In this document: one piece after another, positions 1-11,285 of the stretch
How positions within the stretch are numbered: the stretch's first letter is position 1
How the letters are laid out: each line of letters starts with the position of its first letter
DNA from: Siderastrea siderea
Lineage: Eukaryota; Cnidaria; Anthozoa; Scleractinia; Rhizangiidae
NCBI GenBank assembly: GCA_964030785.1
Contig: OZ034970.1
Span: 39,113,401-39,177,400, forward strand
Direction: 5' to 3'
Length of the DNA: 64,000 bases
Position numbers and translations under genes: made by a program
Notes under the pieces: generated by a model
Seen by the model: only the letters and a program-made list of their open reading frames with translations
Told to the model about the DNA's origin: nothing
Databases searched by the model: none

Positions 1-1
1 A

Positions 2-1311
2 TTGGATAAAATCGAAGCACAAGCTCAAGCCGAAAATACCAAAAGAGCCACTTCTTGGGGTATTAAGAAATTCGAGAAATGGTGCGAGAAACGACAGCTC
101 AACGTCGATCTGAATTCTGTTACTTCGGCGGAGCTCAACGAAGTTCTAAGGAAGTTTTATGCGGAGGTTAAATCGGAAAAGGGCCAACCGTTAACCCCTA
201 GTCCCCTACTGGCATACGAGCAGCGATTCATCGAAAACTAACTTCAGCCCCATTCAGCAGGACTATAAACATTTTACAAGACAAAGAATTTCTTCCTGCG
301 AACAAGATGTTCGAGGCAAAATGCAAACTGTACACTAAAGAAATGAATCCTAAACCTATGCATAAATCTGCAATTGCAGCTGGAGATATGACGAAGCTAC
401 GAGAATATTTTTCTGGAGGTTTAGGTTCAACTGCATGGACAGAACCAGAGCGACTTCTTGAGTTTGTGTGGTTTTCAATCTGCTTCTATTTTGGGCGCCG
501 TGGTAGAGAAGGTTGGCGAGAACTCACCAAGCAGTCGTTCGGCATAAAAAAAGATGACTCAGGAGCACGGTATGTTACTGAAATGCAAACTGAACAAACA
601 AAGAACTATCAAGGAGGGTCAAAGCAAAAAGACCAAAGTTATTCCGATGTGCGAATGTACGAAAACTCGTCGCCGCTTGATCCCGTTAGTTCTTTCGAGT
701 TTTACATCCTCCGCCTTAATCCAAACTGTCAGGCTCTGTTTCAAACACCTAACAAGCACTTCAAGAAAGAGGGATCACAATGGTTTCGAAATGAGCCGCT
801 TGGCAAAAACAAGATCGCCAAACTCATGGAAAACATTTCCTTGAAAGCCGAATTGTCAGAAAAATACACGAATCACTGCATTCGTGCCTCCACAGTCACA
901 TCTCTGTTTCAGCGCGGAGTTGACGCCAAACAGATTTGCGAGATCACTAAACACAAAGATGAAAGAAGCTTGACTCACTACATTTCTCAAACTTCAAGTG
1001 CACAAAAAAGGCATTGCTCCAGGCTTTTGCAAGAAGCGTTTGATGGCCATTCGTCCTCAGTAACATCTCAAGAGTCACACCGCTCATCAACAAATTCCGA
1101 AAGCAGCAACATCGCCGGTGCTAGTGCAATCACTTCAGTTTCTCAGTCACTGCAGAGTCAGTTTTTCTCGTTAGCCCAGCCATATCCGAACTGCACTCAG
1201 CACATTCAAATCGGAACTTTGAACATCTATCAGAGTGCAGGTCCTTCTCATTCAACAGAAAGCGAAACCGTAAAACGACGCCGAGTAGTAATCGAAAGTG
1301 ACAGTGAGTAG
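2..1311 (+). pseudogene. Crypton-type tyrosine recombinase (DUF3504-like), broken and cut by the left edge
   Basis: Two reading-frame pieces of one gene: 2-241 (N-terminal helical domain, with a charged WGIKKFEKWCEKR stretch) and 307-1311 (334 residues). The second frame is open upstream of its ATG to about base 210, so the pieces are separated by a one-base-type frameshift near 203-210 and not by an intron I can recognise. The larger piece has the tyrosine recombinase layout: an Arg-rich region near residue 60, the NHCIR box (His-x-x-Arg) near residue 190, and KHKDERSLTHY, which supplies the late Lys/His and the candidate Tyr. A Ser/Thr-rich tail follows and ends in basic residues. DUF3504 proteins are domesticated or mobile relatives of Crypton recombinases, abundant in cnidarians. 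The start lies outside the window. It is probably a decaying mobile gene. Confidence 0.65.
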
Positions 1312-1611
1312 AAACGTGTACTGACTAAGTGATTATCCTTGTATTTTCCATCTTTGTATCTTTTATTGTCTATTGCTGGATTTTTCGGGAGACTTTTAGC
1401 TGTTTTCAGCCTATTTTTTTTCAAACACAGCTAATTTATTGGATTGAATTCGCAGGTAACTTGTGCCGGCAATTAGATAGTTAGATAATTTTGAGTTTAT
1501 TTGAAGTATTGGGTCAACTCATTCAGAGCATATTGTATATTTATGGAAAAGCCTCATTAAATTTGTCAGATTTCTTAATATCATTTGGCCTTGTTTATTG
1601 ATAATAATGAT
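1312..1611. other. AT-rich spacer after the recombinase
   Basis: No gene seen. It holds T-rich 3' flank of the recombinase gene and a short run of TAATGA/ATAATAAT units just left of the palindrome that starts at 1612. Confidence 0.5.
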
Positions 1612-1752
1612 AATAAAATGACTTTTTTTCGGGAATATTGTTTATTTGCGCCCGCGTAGTGTCATTTGTGGCCCTCGCGCTTCGCGCTCGGGCCACAAAT
1701 GACACTACGCGGGCGCAAATAAACAATATTCCCGAAAAAAAGTCATTTTATT
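1612..1752. repeat. 141-bp near-perfect palindrome (foldback MITE-like)
   Basis: Two arms of about 63 bases, beginning AATAAAATGACTTTTTTTCG on the left and mirrored on the right, meet at a GC-rich centre around 1674-1690 that contains GCGCTTCGCGC. The arms pair almost perfectly. It sits exactly where the duplicated receptor-pseudogene unit (homologous to sequence starting near 16094) begins in this copy, so it marks a junction. No coding capacity. Confidence 0.85.
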
Positions 1753-1754
1753 CC

Positions 1755-2745
1755 CTTATTAACAGGAGAATCACACCATTATGAGACTTTCTCATAAAAA
1801 AAGATAAATCACTGTCTTTATACTGAGTGATCTCTTATCTACTCCCTTAATTTCATTCCTGCCTTTGTAGTAATCCTGTATTTAGCTTGTTCTTTTTTTT
1901 CTAGACATGTATTTGTAATGTACCTTCTAGAGGTAAATAAATAGAATATCTGTTTTAAAAAAACAGAAGGATCCCACAACCAGATGATATGTCTTATAAT
2001 GGTTAACATTCTTCTGTCTATCACTGCATCTCTGGGGAATACTCTGATCCTAGTTGCTCTTCACAAGGAGTCTTTTCTTCACCCGCCGTCCAAACTCTTG
2101 TTTCGTTGTTTGGCGACAACTGATCTCTGTGTGTTGTATCAATGCCGAGCCTCTTGTTATTACTTGCTGGATGCCTATGGTAACCCAGCGATGGAATATT
2201 TGTCGTTGCACGCAAGCATCCATGTTTGTGGTCATGTGCTGTGTTTAGTGTCCTTGTTGACACTGACTGCCATATCTGCATCTATGACTGTTTTATGGGT
2301 TGTCTCTATTGCGGTTCAACAGTGTACTTTCGAAATTACTTAACGACATCAAAGTTTGGGTATATAGGTGCGTTATTATTGATAGTTATCTCAATTTTCT
2401 GTTACGCAAAAATTTTTCTAACTCTCCGTCGTCATCAAAATCGAGTACACAATCAAGTTCAGCGAGAAGAGCAGAGCCGGATAATTCGGTTGAATATATC
2501 GAGATACAGAAAGGCAGTGTCCAGTGCACTGTGGCTGCAGTTGACATTAGCTGTTTGTTATCTACCTTATGGTATAGTTGCGACTTTGATGACTCAAAGA
2601 GGGCTTTCTCCACCTCTTTCAAGACAAGATGGAATAACAGTAAATTTTTAAAATTCATCATTAAGTCCGATTCTTTACTGGTCTTTACTGCGGGAAGATG
2701 AGAGACGTGAGACAAGCAGTGAAAGACAGTCAAAAAATTTTTTTG
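1755..2745 (+). pseudogene. Class A GPCR pseudogene (copy A of duplicated unit)
   Basis: Receptor of the local family in at least three frames: TM1-TM2 at 1984-2130, TM3-TM4 pieces at 2226-2345, TM5-TM6 at 2345-2600, and a worn tail with the GKMRDVRQAVKD-like end near 2695-2730. The N-terminal exon region is missing; the palindrome at 1612-1752 replaces it. A 192-bp insertion (1777-1968) separates the residual N-terminus from TM1. It is 95%-like by eye to 16094-17075, including shared breaks, so the gene was already dead before the unit was duplicated. It has no DRY/DRL box left in frame and the NPxxY region has decayed. Confidence 0.85.
1777..1968. mobile_element. 192-bp insertion inside GPCR pseudogene, flanked by 9-bp near-repeats
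   Basis: Compared with the uninterrupted receptor at 24782, extra sequence lies between GAATCACAC (1768-1776) and GGATCCCAC (1969-1977), worn copies of one 9-bp target. The right end carries a TCTGTTTT/AAAACAGA hairpin. The same insertion is at 16113-16303, with exact 9-bp flanks. It is too short to code for a protein, and I could not match it to a known family. Confidence 0.7.
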
Positions 2746-4239
2746 TTCATCAAATTAGTTACATTGTATTTCGCCAATATTTCTGGCCCCTCAAATTAAA
2801 AACTAAGTTTTCTTCCCTGGTTGCTGTATTTATTAGGCCATATTTGAATGCCAATATTCAGTTTGTTGTTTATATGATACTGTTATCGGCCAAGGGATTC
2901 AATGTTTTATAGTTCAACGCATTAGTCACCGGTGAAACGTTACAGACTCTTTGTGTTAAGATTACCGCCGTAGCGTAGATTTTAATTGCCATTTGCTAAA
3001 AATTTTTAAACTAAAATTTCATAAGAACCTACGTTAACAAAGGCCAAAAGACGTACAAAAAAGCTGTCCCCTTTTTGATGCAAAAAAAGTTCAGATTGCC
3101 AAAATCTTTCCAAATGCGGAATAACTGTCATTCATAAAAACACACTGCGCACATATTCCTCCCTCGACTCTAAGTCCATATTTCATTTGCGAGTGTTGTT
3201 TTAAAAGAAAACAATACTGGCACTAAATTTTTGGCAACAGCTCTTAAATTTTCTAATTTATAATACATTTAGGTTTCTTTCCATTGTCAGCAATTTTGTC
3301 TTTTTTTTTTCAATTTTTGCATCCACTATATATAATTACTAAAAAAGGTCCCACAACACCTTTAAAAAGCAACACAAAAAGTTTAATGAGAAAGAAAGCT
3401 TTTAAAAATCACTTGCTGTAAAAGGCTATAACGTTCACAAGAATATTGAATGCCTTTTATGAAGTAGTTCTTCTGTACTTTGTAAAAACTATTAGAAGGT
3501 CAAGATCATTACCTGTCATGTCATTTTTAACCACAAACTTCTCTTGTATTCTATAACATCAATTTACATTTTCTTTTAAACATCAAGTTCATTGAATATA
3601 TTAGCTTTCCAGAAGATTTATGACACAACTCTCAGCAGGTGACCGACTCAAACAAACTTTCCTAACAGAAAATAAAACAAGAAATGAGTATTGTTAAAAG
3701 TAAACTACCCACGTTATGATGAATGGGGTAAAAACTGTATATGGCTATTCTTTAAAACGTTAAACTTTCAAAATCACTCTGCTGTGTTCTATTTTCAAAG
3801 AATGATCAGCTGATTCCACTTATCTTGCAGTTATAGAGTATAAGTCGTAATTATGCTTACAAAAAACGTTCACCATCTTTGCTTTTATCACAATTCAAGA
3901 TGCACGTCGGCCATGGTGTGGTATGATCTATACATATATATTGCGAACTGTTTTCAGACTTAATTACTTAAAATACAGAAAATTTTCTGACAAGGGACAT
4001 TTACCAGTTGTCCCTAGTGTGTGTATCGTAAATTACAAAGGCCAATGACCAATATTTTTTGCTTTATGAAGGAAGTTCGAAAGCGGAAGCATTAGTATAA
4101 TCTAGAACCATGTAGTCAATAACAAATTCAAATGCGTGTCACTGAAAAAAGTGAAAAAGAGCCATTTACCTCAAAATGGTGCAAATGAATGGTGCAGAAC
4201 AAAATAAAAGTCCATTAGGAATTTAACCGAAGATGATGA
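2746..4239. other. Spacer of the duplicated receptor unit
   Basis: AT-rich, no open frame worth calling. It is nearly identical to 17090-18570 and recognisably related to 26100-27040, 30720-31080 plus 32468-32760, and 34430-35530, so it is an ancestral part of the tandem unit. It contains A/T runs and short phrases such as AAAAGGTCCCACAACACC that recur in each copy. Confidence 0.7.
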
Positions 4240-4520
4240 AAGAAAAATACCGCCTAATTTGGGTCCCTCCACTTGTTGTCTTTAAACCGCCTTTGACGTT
4301 TTCCCATTAGAGATGGGAGCAAATGGCAATCACAGAGGACAAGCCAAGTCACGGAAAATAAGATATTCAATAATATCGGAACATCAGAATAGTCAATCGC
4401 AGTTTTAAAAATCACTTGAAAACGCGTTTGAACACCAACTTTGACTAAAACGTGTTGTATTGCTTCCGACTCTCTCTCTCTCATCTTCAATGCTTCAATA
4501 TCAAAAGGCATGTTCTCCTT
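4240..4520. promoter_or_regulatory. Conserved block upstream of receptor genes (unit 1)
   Basis: This stretch recurs about 350-600 bases upstream of receptor starts at 18630-18870, 27180-27310, 32790-33030 and 35560-35800, better kept than its surroundings. It includes GATGGGAGCAAATGGCAATC and AGCCAAGTCACGGAAAATAA. It may be a 5' non-coding exon or an enhancer; an open frame on the minus strand across it is not conserved in length between copies, so I do not call it coding. Confidence 0.4.
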
Positions 4521-4863
4521 ACTGTTCTACGTAAATTTCGTATGGTACTAGTTGGGAGAATTTGATTTAACATCAAGACAATTCATCTTTGGTGATCATT
4601 TCCTATATTCTCACGATCTGTATGTTTCATCAAGTAATGACATTGTGAGGAGAAAATAGATACTTATCACTATTGGGGCAGAATAATATTGTGTTCTTTC
4701 ATACTTATTTAATCAGCTGCATGTCAAGTCAGAAAATTTAAGGTAGACATCGCGAATGGAATTGATTTGACATGCTCTGTTTTGGTACATTTAAATTGAT
4801 TTCATCCCTCTAAAGACAAGATGCAACTAAATTCCACGCAGACTGCCAATTACAGCCGGTAAA

Positions 4864-5802
4864 ATGACGATAACAGACTTTACTGGCAACGCAAGCTATA
4901 AAAAATTGTTTTGCTCAGCAGTGGTAACGGAAGGAATACACAGCCATCTGATATTTCTTTCAGTGGTTAACATTTTTCTGTCCATCACTGCATTTCTGGG
5001 GAATATTCTGATCCTAGTCGCCCTTCAGAAGGAGTCTTCACTTCATCCGCCGTCCAAACTCTTGTTTCGTAACCTCGCGACAACTGATCTCTGTGTTGGT
5101 ATCATTGTACAGCCTATTGCCGTTATTTATTGGATGTCTTCAGTGAACGAACTATGGAATATTTGTCGCTTTGCAGTAGTTGCATCTGACATCACAAGCT
5201 TCATGTTGTGTTTGGTGTCTGTAATGACACTGGCTGCAATAAGTGTGGATAGACTTCTCGCTCTGTTGTTAGGGCTAAGATACAGACAAGTTGTGACTTG
5301 CAGGCGAACGTTTTTAGCAGTATTTAATTTTTGGCTTGTCTCTATTGCTGCTTTAGCAATGCGCCTTTGGGAGTACCGTATATCATATTGGTATGGTTAT
5401 ATAGTTTTGTCAATTTCTCTAGTAACATCAATTTACTGTAACACAAAGATTTTTCTCACGCTTCGTCAACATCAAATTCTAGTTCAGGCAAATTTTCAAG
5501 CCGAGCAACAAAGCCAAACAATTCCATTGAATGTTGCGAGATACAGAAAGGCGATGTCCAGTGCACTGTGGCTGCAGCTGACATTACTATTTTGTTATTT
5601 ACCATTCTATATAGTAAGTTCTTTGACATTGCAAAGTACGATGTATTCGTCTTTTTATCTCGCTTGGGATTATTCAGCAACATTAGTCCTTCTAAACTCG
5701 TCAATAAACCCGATTCTTTACTGCTGGAAGATCAGAGACGTGAGACAAGCAGTAAAGGACACAATCAGACAACTTCTTTGTTCAACGAATTGGTCGTCGT
5801 GA
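4864..5802 (+). CDS. Class A GPCR, MECA-like (melanocortin/adenosine/cannabinoid-type) orphan receptor
   Basis: Intact 312-residue seven-helix receptor in one exon. N-glycosylation site NAS at residues 9-11; TM1 with GN (N47); TM2 with LATTDLCVG (D75); Cys101 before TM3; D129-R130-L131 in place of DRY; TM5 (about 176-197) without proline; TM6 with CYLPF; TM7 with NPILY (282-286); short basic C-tail with a Cys near 306. The second outer loop is very short and has no Cys to pair with Cys101. Lack of the TM5 proline and of the loop cysteine is typical of melanocortin, cannabinoid and EDG receptors. The start follows CAGCCGGTAAAATG, a context shared with the copies at 19223 and 33407. Ligand unknown. 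Acts in the plasma membrane through G proteins. Confidence 0.92.
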   Translation: MTITDFTGNASYKKLFCSAVVTEGIHSHLIFLSVVNIFLSITAFLGNILILVALQKESSLHPPSKLLFRNLATTDLCVGIIVQPIAVIYWMSSVNELWNICRFAVVASDITSFMLCLVSVMTLAAISVDRLLALLLGLRYRQVVTCRRTFLAVFNFWLVSIAALAMRLWEYRISYWYGYIVLSISLVTSIYCNTKIFLTLRQHQILVQANFQAEQQSQTIPLNVARYRKAMSSALWLQLTLLFCYLPFYIVSSLTLQSTMYSSFYLAWDYSATLVLLNSSINPILYCWKIRDVRQAVKDTIRQLLCSTNWSS

Positions 5803-6940
5803 AGTTTATTATGCCATTAAAATTGAAAAATCCATTTTAATCTCAAACGCCTGTACTCCAATGCAACTTGTCGTTTCTTTTTTTCTACCAGAAACTGGCT
5901 TTTTTTTAATATCTTGCTCTTCCCTGAGTAGATGATAAAAGCCTACAGCTCCGAAACTTCAGTAAAATTATAAGAATGAGTTAAAACACAATCAGCCACT
6001 TTCAATCATTCTTTTCATTAAATACTTCATTTAAGAAGTAATCTCTTGACAAACAAATGCTGTGATGTTTATCTTTGTTAATTAAACATCATTTAGGATT
6101 TAAAATTCCGAAAAAAGCAGTACCTTGATATTAAGAGTGTGACTTTAAAACCAAACCACGCACAAAAGCTATTAATTTATATTAGAACGAAGCGCAGGAG
6201 CAGTTTTCTTTCTTTCTTTCTTTCTTTCCTTCTTTCTTTCTCTCTTTCTTTTTTTTTTTCATCTAGGAGCATGATTCTGCACCTCATTGAAAAGGCCGAT
6301 CTGATAATTATCCATCGACTATCGTACAACGTTATTTGTCATGCACGTCAACAAGAATAACATCTGCAATGTTCCCATATATAATTAGTTAGAAGACAGC
6401 GGATAAAGATTTTAATCTAGACTATGACATAACTCACTAAAAAAATAAATACTTCGTTTATGCAGGATCTCCAGTAAAATGATATTGGCTTAATTGGAAA
6501 TTATATATCTTTCTTTAGTTATGAAATGATAATTAAGCCCAACAAAAACGTGTTGTTTTGTTTTGAGTGTTGGAAGCACGTTCCACGGTAAAATATAAAA
6601 GTAGGCGGCACCTGGAATAGCCCTCAGTGTTGTGTCTGTACATTTATCTCTCGTTGTAATGTGCTGTTACATGTTGATCTTCCACTTGCACTTTTACTTA
6701 TTTTCTTTGTTATTTTGTTTTGGCCAAATATAAAATATTTCCCTGGAAATAGGATTTTTATGCCGCTTTTTCTCTGATTGCGTATTGATTAATTTGAAGA
6801 GGGCCTGGGACCGGCAGGAGGGTTATTTAGCACAATGCATTAGACCCCCTATAAGGGTTTCGCGTAGATCACGTGACCTACCAAGCCATGTGCTTGTCAT
6901 TGCGTCCATGTTTATCTGCGGTACAAGACGTGTTTTCATG
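5803..6940. other. Receptor 3' flank with TTTC microsatellite
   Basis: No gene seen. A pyrimidine microsatellite of TTTC/TTCC units lies at about 6207-6262. Parts of 6050-6500 are duplicated at 21250-21640, showing that the copied unit extends beyond the receptor. Confidence 0.6.
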
Positions 6941-6950
6941 CCATTTTCGG

Positions 6951-7093
6951 GTTGTCTTGTACCTCTTTTTCAAAGCGATTCTTGAAGCATAGCCTTTCAT
7001 ATGAAAAGGAGTTTTCAATCACATGTAGATAAAACTTATTTTGATATGAAAAGTTTTGCACGAAGCCTCGCTTTGAAAAAGAGGCACAAGACA
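6951..7093. repeat. Foldback element with 27-bp inverted arms
   Basis: TGTCTTGTACCTCTTTTTCA near 6953 is mirrored by TGAAAAAGAGGCACAAGACA near 7074; between them CATATGAAAAG-like pieces also face each other. MITE-like, non-coding. Confidence 0.7.
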
Positions 7094-7465
7094 ATTCGGA
7101 AATGGCCTGTTCTCTGGGAACGATATAGAAATTTTAACATTTTAAAGTATGAGACAGTGTTTACCGACCTGGTAGGGGGAAATATTCCTGTCTCCCTCCT
7201 GCTCATAAGACAATATGCTAAGAAAGATTTATTTAGAAACTGATACGAGCTTCAAAGTTGATAGGCTGTTCCCTAGTGGTCACTGTAAAAGTGTCGCAAG
7301 CAAGACCTTCTTTCGCCCTCCCATACCCAATCACTGTTGTAAACAGTACATGCAGTTGCAGTCCCAATTAGAGTTTAGTCCTTGTATATAACAGTTGATG
7401 ACGACCATCGCAACGAAACTGTATTAACGCAAGGTGCTGCTGAAAAAGAAATTCCCAAAAAAGCG

Positions 7466-7538
7466 ACACTTGGACGGGATTTGAACCCGTGACCATGCGA
7501 TGCCGAAGCGGCGCTCTGACCGACTAAGTCATCAATGT
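7466..7538 (-). repeat. tRNA-derived SINE-like fragment
   Basis: On the minus strand an A-box-like TGACTTAGTCGG is followed about 40 bases later by a B box, GGTTCAAATCC, inside a good T arm (ACGGG/CCCGT). The acceptor stem and D stem do not pair, so it is not a working tRNA. The best reading is the tRNA-like head of a SINE. Body and tail were not resolved. Confidence 0.45.
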
Positions 7539-7616
7539 ACTCTAGTAAACTCCCCAAAGAAACGAAGAGCCAACTATATGGGGGGATTTTTTTCATTTTT
7601 TATATCAAAAAATAAA

Positions 7617-7652
7617 ATATATAATATAATATAATATAATATAATATAATAT
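7617..7652. repeat. (ATAAT)n microsatellite
   Basis: About seven tandem ATAAT units just downstream of a T-rich stretch. Confidence 0.85.
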
Positions 7653-8300
7653 ATCCTTTTGAAAAAGCTCTAGAAAAACGTTACGGGTGGGTGGTGCATA
7701 TATTCCCCCTCCCTCCGGCGTGCATCCGATGGTTCTGAAAGACAGTTCCATTTTTCTTTTCTGCTTTGTGTCTAAATTTAGATCACTACAGGTAAAAAAT
7801 GACCAACAAACATATTAAAGGATTTGTGACTGACTATATCTCACAGAAGTTAAGTTGCTTTTTCTTATTTGTCTCAAAACGTCTCAAGACTATGTATAAC
7901 ATATCCAAAAGAAGAACCAGCAGAAAATATAGCCGAAGTCACTGCCTAAAAAACTCATTTTAAACTTGATTAGCATAGTAGTTTCTGAGTTTCGAGGACG
8001 CTTATTTTAAACATATATAGCACAATAGTGGACCCACTACTGCCTGCTCAGGTTTGTTAGAATGGTGTCGCCTTGCAGCGAACCTAGAGGAATTCGCTCG
8101 GCGCTGCTCAATCACAACGGATTTCTTTGCCCTGCCGTTTGTAAGTTTTAATCTTATTGCTGAATACCTAACGATCAAGAGGATAAACTATGGTCATTAA
8201 CCCCAACAAATCTGTTGTTTAACTAAATACTGAGGCAGAGTATTGCTTGTCTTTGTGTTAACGGACATTAAAGAATATTTCAACGGAATATTTGGATCTT
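7653..8300. other. AT-rich spacer without a recognisable gene
   Basis: Nothing codes convincingly. The segment 8101-8300 leads into the inverted-repeat boundary of the 7.1 kb element. Confidence 0.4.
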
Positions 8301-8375
8301 GGAATAAACGGGTTGGAAAGTGAAATTTCAATGAAAAAATGGAAAAACAATGGTTTTGACATGAAATTTATCTCT

Positions 8376-8930
8376 TCATGCTAAATTCAAGCAAAAATCT
8401 GTTCCAACCGTTATATTTTCCAAAATTCTCAAATTGCCATACCCTGGGCATTAAAAAGTCCAGGCAGTGGGCCATTTTAAAAAATCTCATCTCCAGGGCA
8501 TGAAAAAACTCGGCACATGCCCTGCAGCCCAAAAGTTTCAACTCTTGCCAAGGATGATATCGAGGCTGGTTCATGGAAACGAGGTTGAATTTCATGCCCG
8601 GCATGAAAATCTGAATTTCATGCAGGGCATCAAATCGGATGATATCGAGGCTACTGTACGGAAACGAGGTTGCATTTCATGCCCGGCATGAAAATATAAA
8701 TTTCATACCCGTTTCATGCCCGGCATGAAATCGGGTGATATCGAGGCTACTGCACGGAAACGAGGTTGCATTTCATGCCCGGCATGAAAATCTAAATGTC
8801 ATGCCGGGCATGAAATCGGTGGAAACCTAAATTTCACGCCGGGCATGAAAATATCTTTTTTGGCTGATTTCAAGCCTGGCCGGGCATGAATTTAGGTTTC
8901 AACCAGTTCCATCCGGGGCATGAAATTTAG
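8376..8930. repeat. Left palindrome array
   Basis: Exact palindromes at 8593-8605, 8678-8690, 8715-8727, 8774-8786 and 8800-8812, with degenerate relatives at about 8490, 8621, 8836 and 8880. A longer unit, GATATCGAGGCTACTG followed by GGAAACGAGGTTG and the palindrome, repeats three times with spacing of about 80-95 bases. Confidence 0.8.
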
Positions 8931-9831
8931 TCCTTGCCTTATCTGCAGTTGAAAATTTGGACGTTTTCTGTCGGTAAGTTCATTAAATGGCGCTCGGATT
9001 GTGTCATGCAATCTTCGGCTGGATCAGATTTTCAGTGACTGGTGATCTCATTGCAATCCTCTAAATCACTGAATAAACAAATTCTGTCGAGAAAATTTGT
9101 AACCTTTTATTTGCTAGGTTTTGTTCCTGAAGTTCACAGTATAATACTCTTTAGTCGACCATTCGGTCCCCCCCCCCCCGCCTTTATCAATTTTTGATTG
9201 CATTGGTATCAATAGCTTATGAAAACATTCTTAGAATTGACACTACCGGTAATGCACTTCTTTGATCACTAATGCTCGGCTCAGTTACTGAATCAACCAC
9301 CACCCACCAACACACTCATTCGCACACTCACTGCACTCATGTTATGACAAAAGCTTCTGTGCGGACAACATTGACGCTGTCCTCCTATTCCATAACGTTG
9401 TATTGGGCTTGGACGTCTTCGACTGCAAAGTGAAGAGAGAGATATATTAAAGAGAAGAACAAATAGATGCACAGTTGACATAAGCCCAGGGTGAAGTATA
9501 TACAGTCGAACCTCCCAGTGCGACCACCTCCCTTGACAGCGACCACCTAAATTCCCCCAGTCATTTCACTATAGCTGCCGCAAGCGACCACCTCCGTAAG
9601 TGTCCACTTTTAGGCGGTGAAATTTTCCATTGTTTTTAACTTCCGATGAGCATCAACTACAGCAGTGGGAACCATGGACTCCTTCCTTGAATTAGGGTTG
9701 TGTTTTCTTTTAACATTTGTGTTTTCGTTACTTTTAAAGACATACGCTGTATTAGGTATTTCCAGGAGCATATCTGGTATTTCATAAGGCAAACTGTTAT
9801 CGTTTCAGTAATTATCCTGTCCGTATAATAA

Positions 9832-10073
9832 CAGATAATAGCGACCTTCAGATCGGACCACGAGTACGAGATTGAGTACGACTTGAATTCCTTGTCGCGC
9901 CCTTTTGTAATCTGTCCTGTGAATATCGTTCACTTAGCATTCTCCTCCGCTGGTCAGCAACAGGGAGGAACGGTGGCTTTGAGAACGTAACGTTTTTGAA
10001 ATGTGAAAGTCGAACTCGTACTCAATCTCGTATACGTAGTCAGATCTGAAAGTCGCTAATAAATACCCGAGTG
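9832..10073. repeat. Foldback MITE with about 50-bp inverted arms
   Basis: TAGCGACCTTCAGATC at 9838 is mirrored by GATCTGAAAGTCGCTA ending near 10061; the arms continue through CGAGATTGAGTACGA against TCGTACTCAATCTCG. The interior of about 130 bp has no open frame. It is nested in the 7.1 kb element. Confidence 0.8.
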
Positions 10074-11245
10074 ATTCGAAATCCGAAAACTGGCTTTCGC
10101 GATGCCAATCCTAAATTTCCTTCCCGTGTTGAGCCAGCAAAGGCAGAAATCATACCCAGCGGTTCCTCCAGGGTTTCCTTTTTGACAAAATTGCCAGCGA
10201 AGCCTTTTATATAGTCAGTGATTTTTTTGGTTTATTCTGTCCACGGTTTACAAAAACAGCAACGGGACTACTTTACAGGAAGCTACGGATTGTCACCACA
10301 GCTTATTGCTTAAGCATTTTTTCGGTTGTTTTGGAATATTGCCGTTTTGACAGACAATCAGGTAAATGCCGAACGGTGGACTCAGATTTGATATTGATTT
10401 GTTCCTATTGTCATTCTTTAAAAAATCGTTTCAACTTACTTTTAAATGTCTTGAATTATGCAGCAGGTCCTGGTAGAATATCTTTACCGTCCGAGTGCAA
10501 AGTCTGTGGGATTCATACATCTGCCATCCAGATTTGAACACATTTATTGCAAATCCTGTATATACAAAACAAATTAGAAGTAAGAAAATTTGCATCCACG
10601 GAGCTAGAACGCTGATTAGAAACTTATTAGCTTACATATCGGTCATTTTGATGTGAACTCCGTAGTTGAAATTTCAATTGACGTTGCGTGGGAAACATAC
10701 ACAGCGGTAAAAACAATGTAAACAAACTTACCAGTTAGTTAAACGGGAGGGAAGGCTGAAAACGTCGAGTAACATTTCTTTGCGCCTGGGATGCATTCTT
10801 GTTTTGCTCTTTTGCTGACGAAATTTTTTCACCTTGCTGACGATAAATTGCGTGTTCAAAAGCGAGAAAACGTCAGCGTATGAATTCGCATCAGCCGAAG
10901 AGACCCGAATATTCGAGCGTCAAAGTGTTTTAGTTTTAGTATATGACTTTGTCGGCAAGCAAAGCGGCCGAAGTGCTGTCGGAAAATGGGCGAATTTTTG
11001 TGGCGTATATTTGTGGCGTCACTTGCTTCATGTTCGCGTAATCGCTTCTTTGACATTTCAGTCTCACCTTTCCAGCTGGTTCATCTTCGTTCTGCAGATA
11101 CGCAAATGGTGTTATTGAGAAGCTATAACCTCCTGTGAGTGTCCGGTGGCGGTTTATTTCTCCGGTAAGTACATAATCTTAACACTTTCTCTTCTTCGTC
11201 TTCGCGGCGAAGACTGTTTTTTATTTCCATCAACCGTACAATGTG

Positions 11246-11285
11246 TACAAAACGTTTCCAAATAATGGTTGTTATGGAAACGTTT
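11246..11285. repeat. Short hairpin
   Basis: AAACGTTTCCA and TGGAAACGTTT face each other across 14-18 bases. Function unknown; no terminator context. Confidence 0.6.

Noticed and set aside
4254..4511. Minus-strand 85-codon frame upstream of a receptor as a gene
   Set aside because: The sequence recurs in other units but the frame length, start and stops vary, so conservation is better explained by a regulatory block or exon of the plus strand.
7466..7538. Functional tRNA gene on the minus strand
   Set aside because: T arm and boxes are good, but acceptor and D stems do not pair; listed as a SINE-like fragment.
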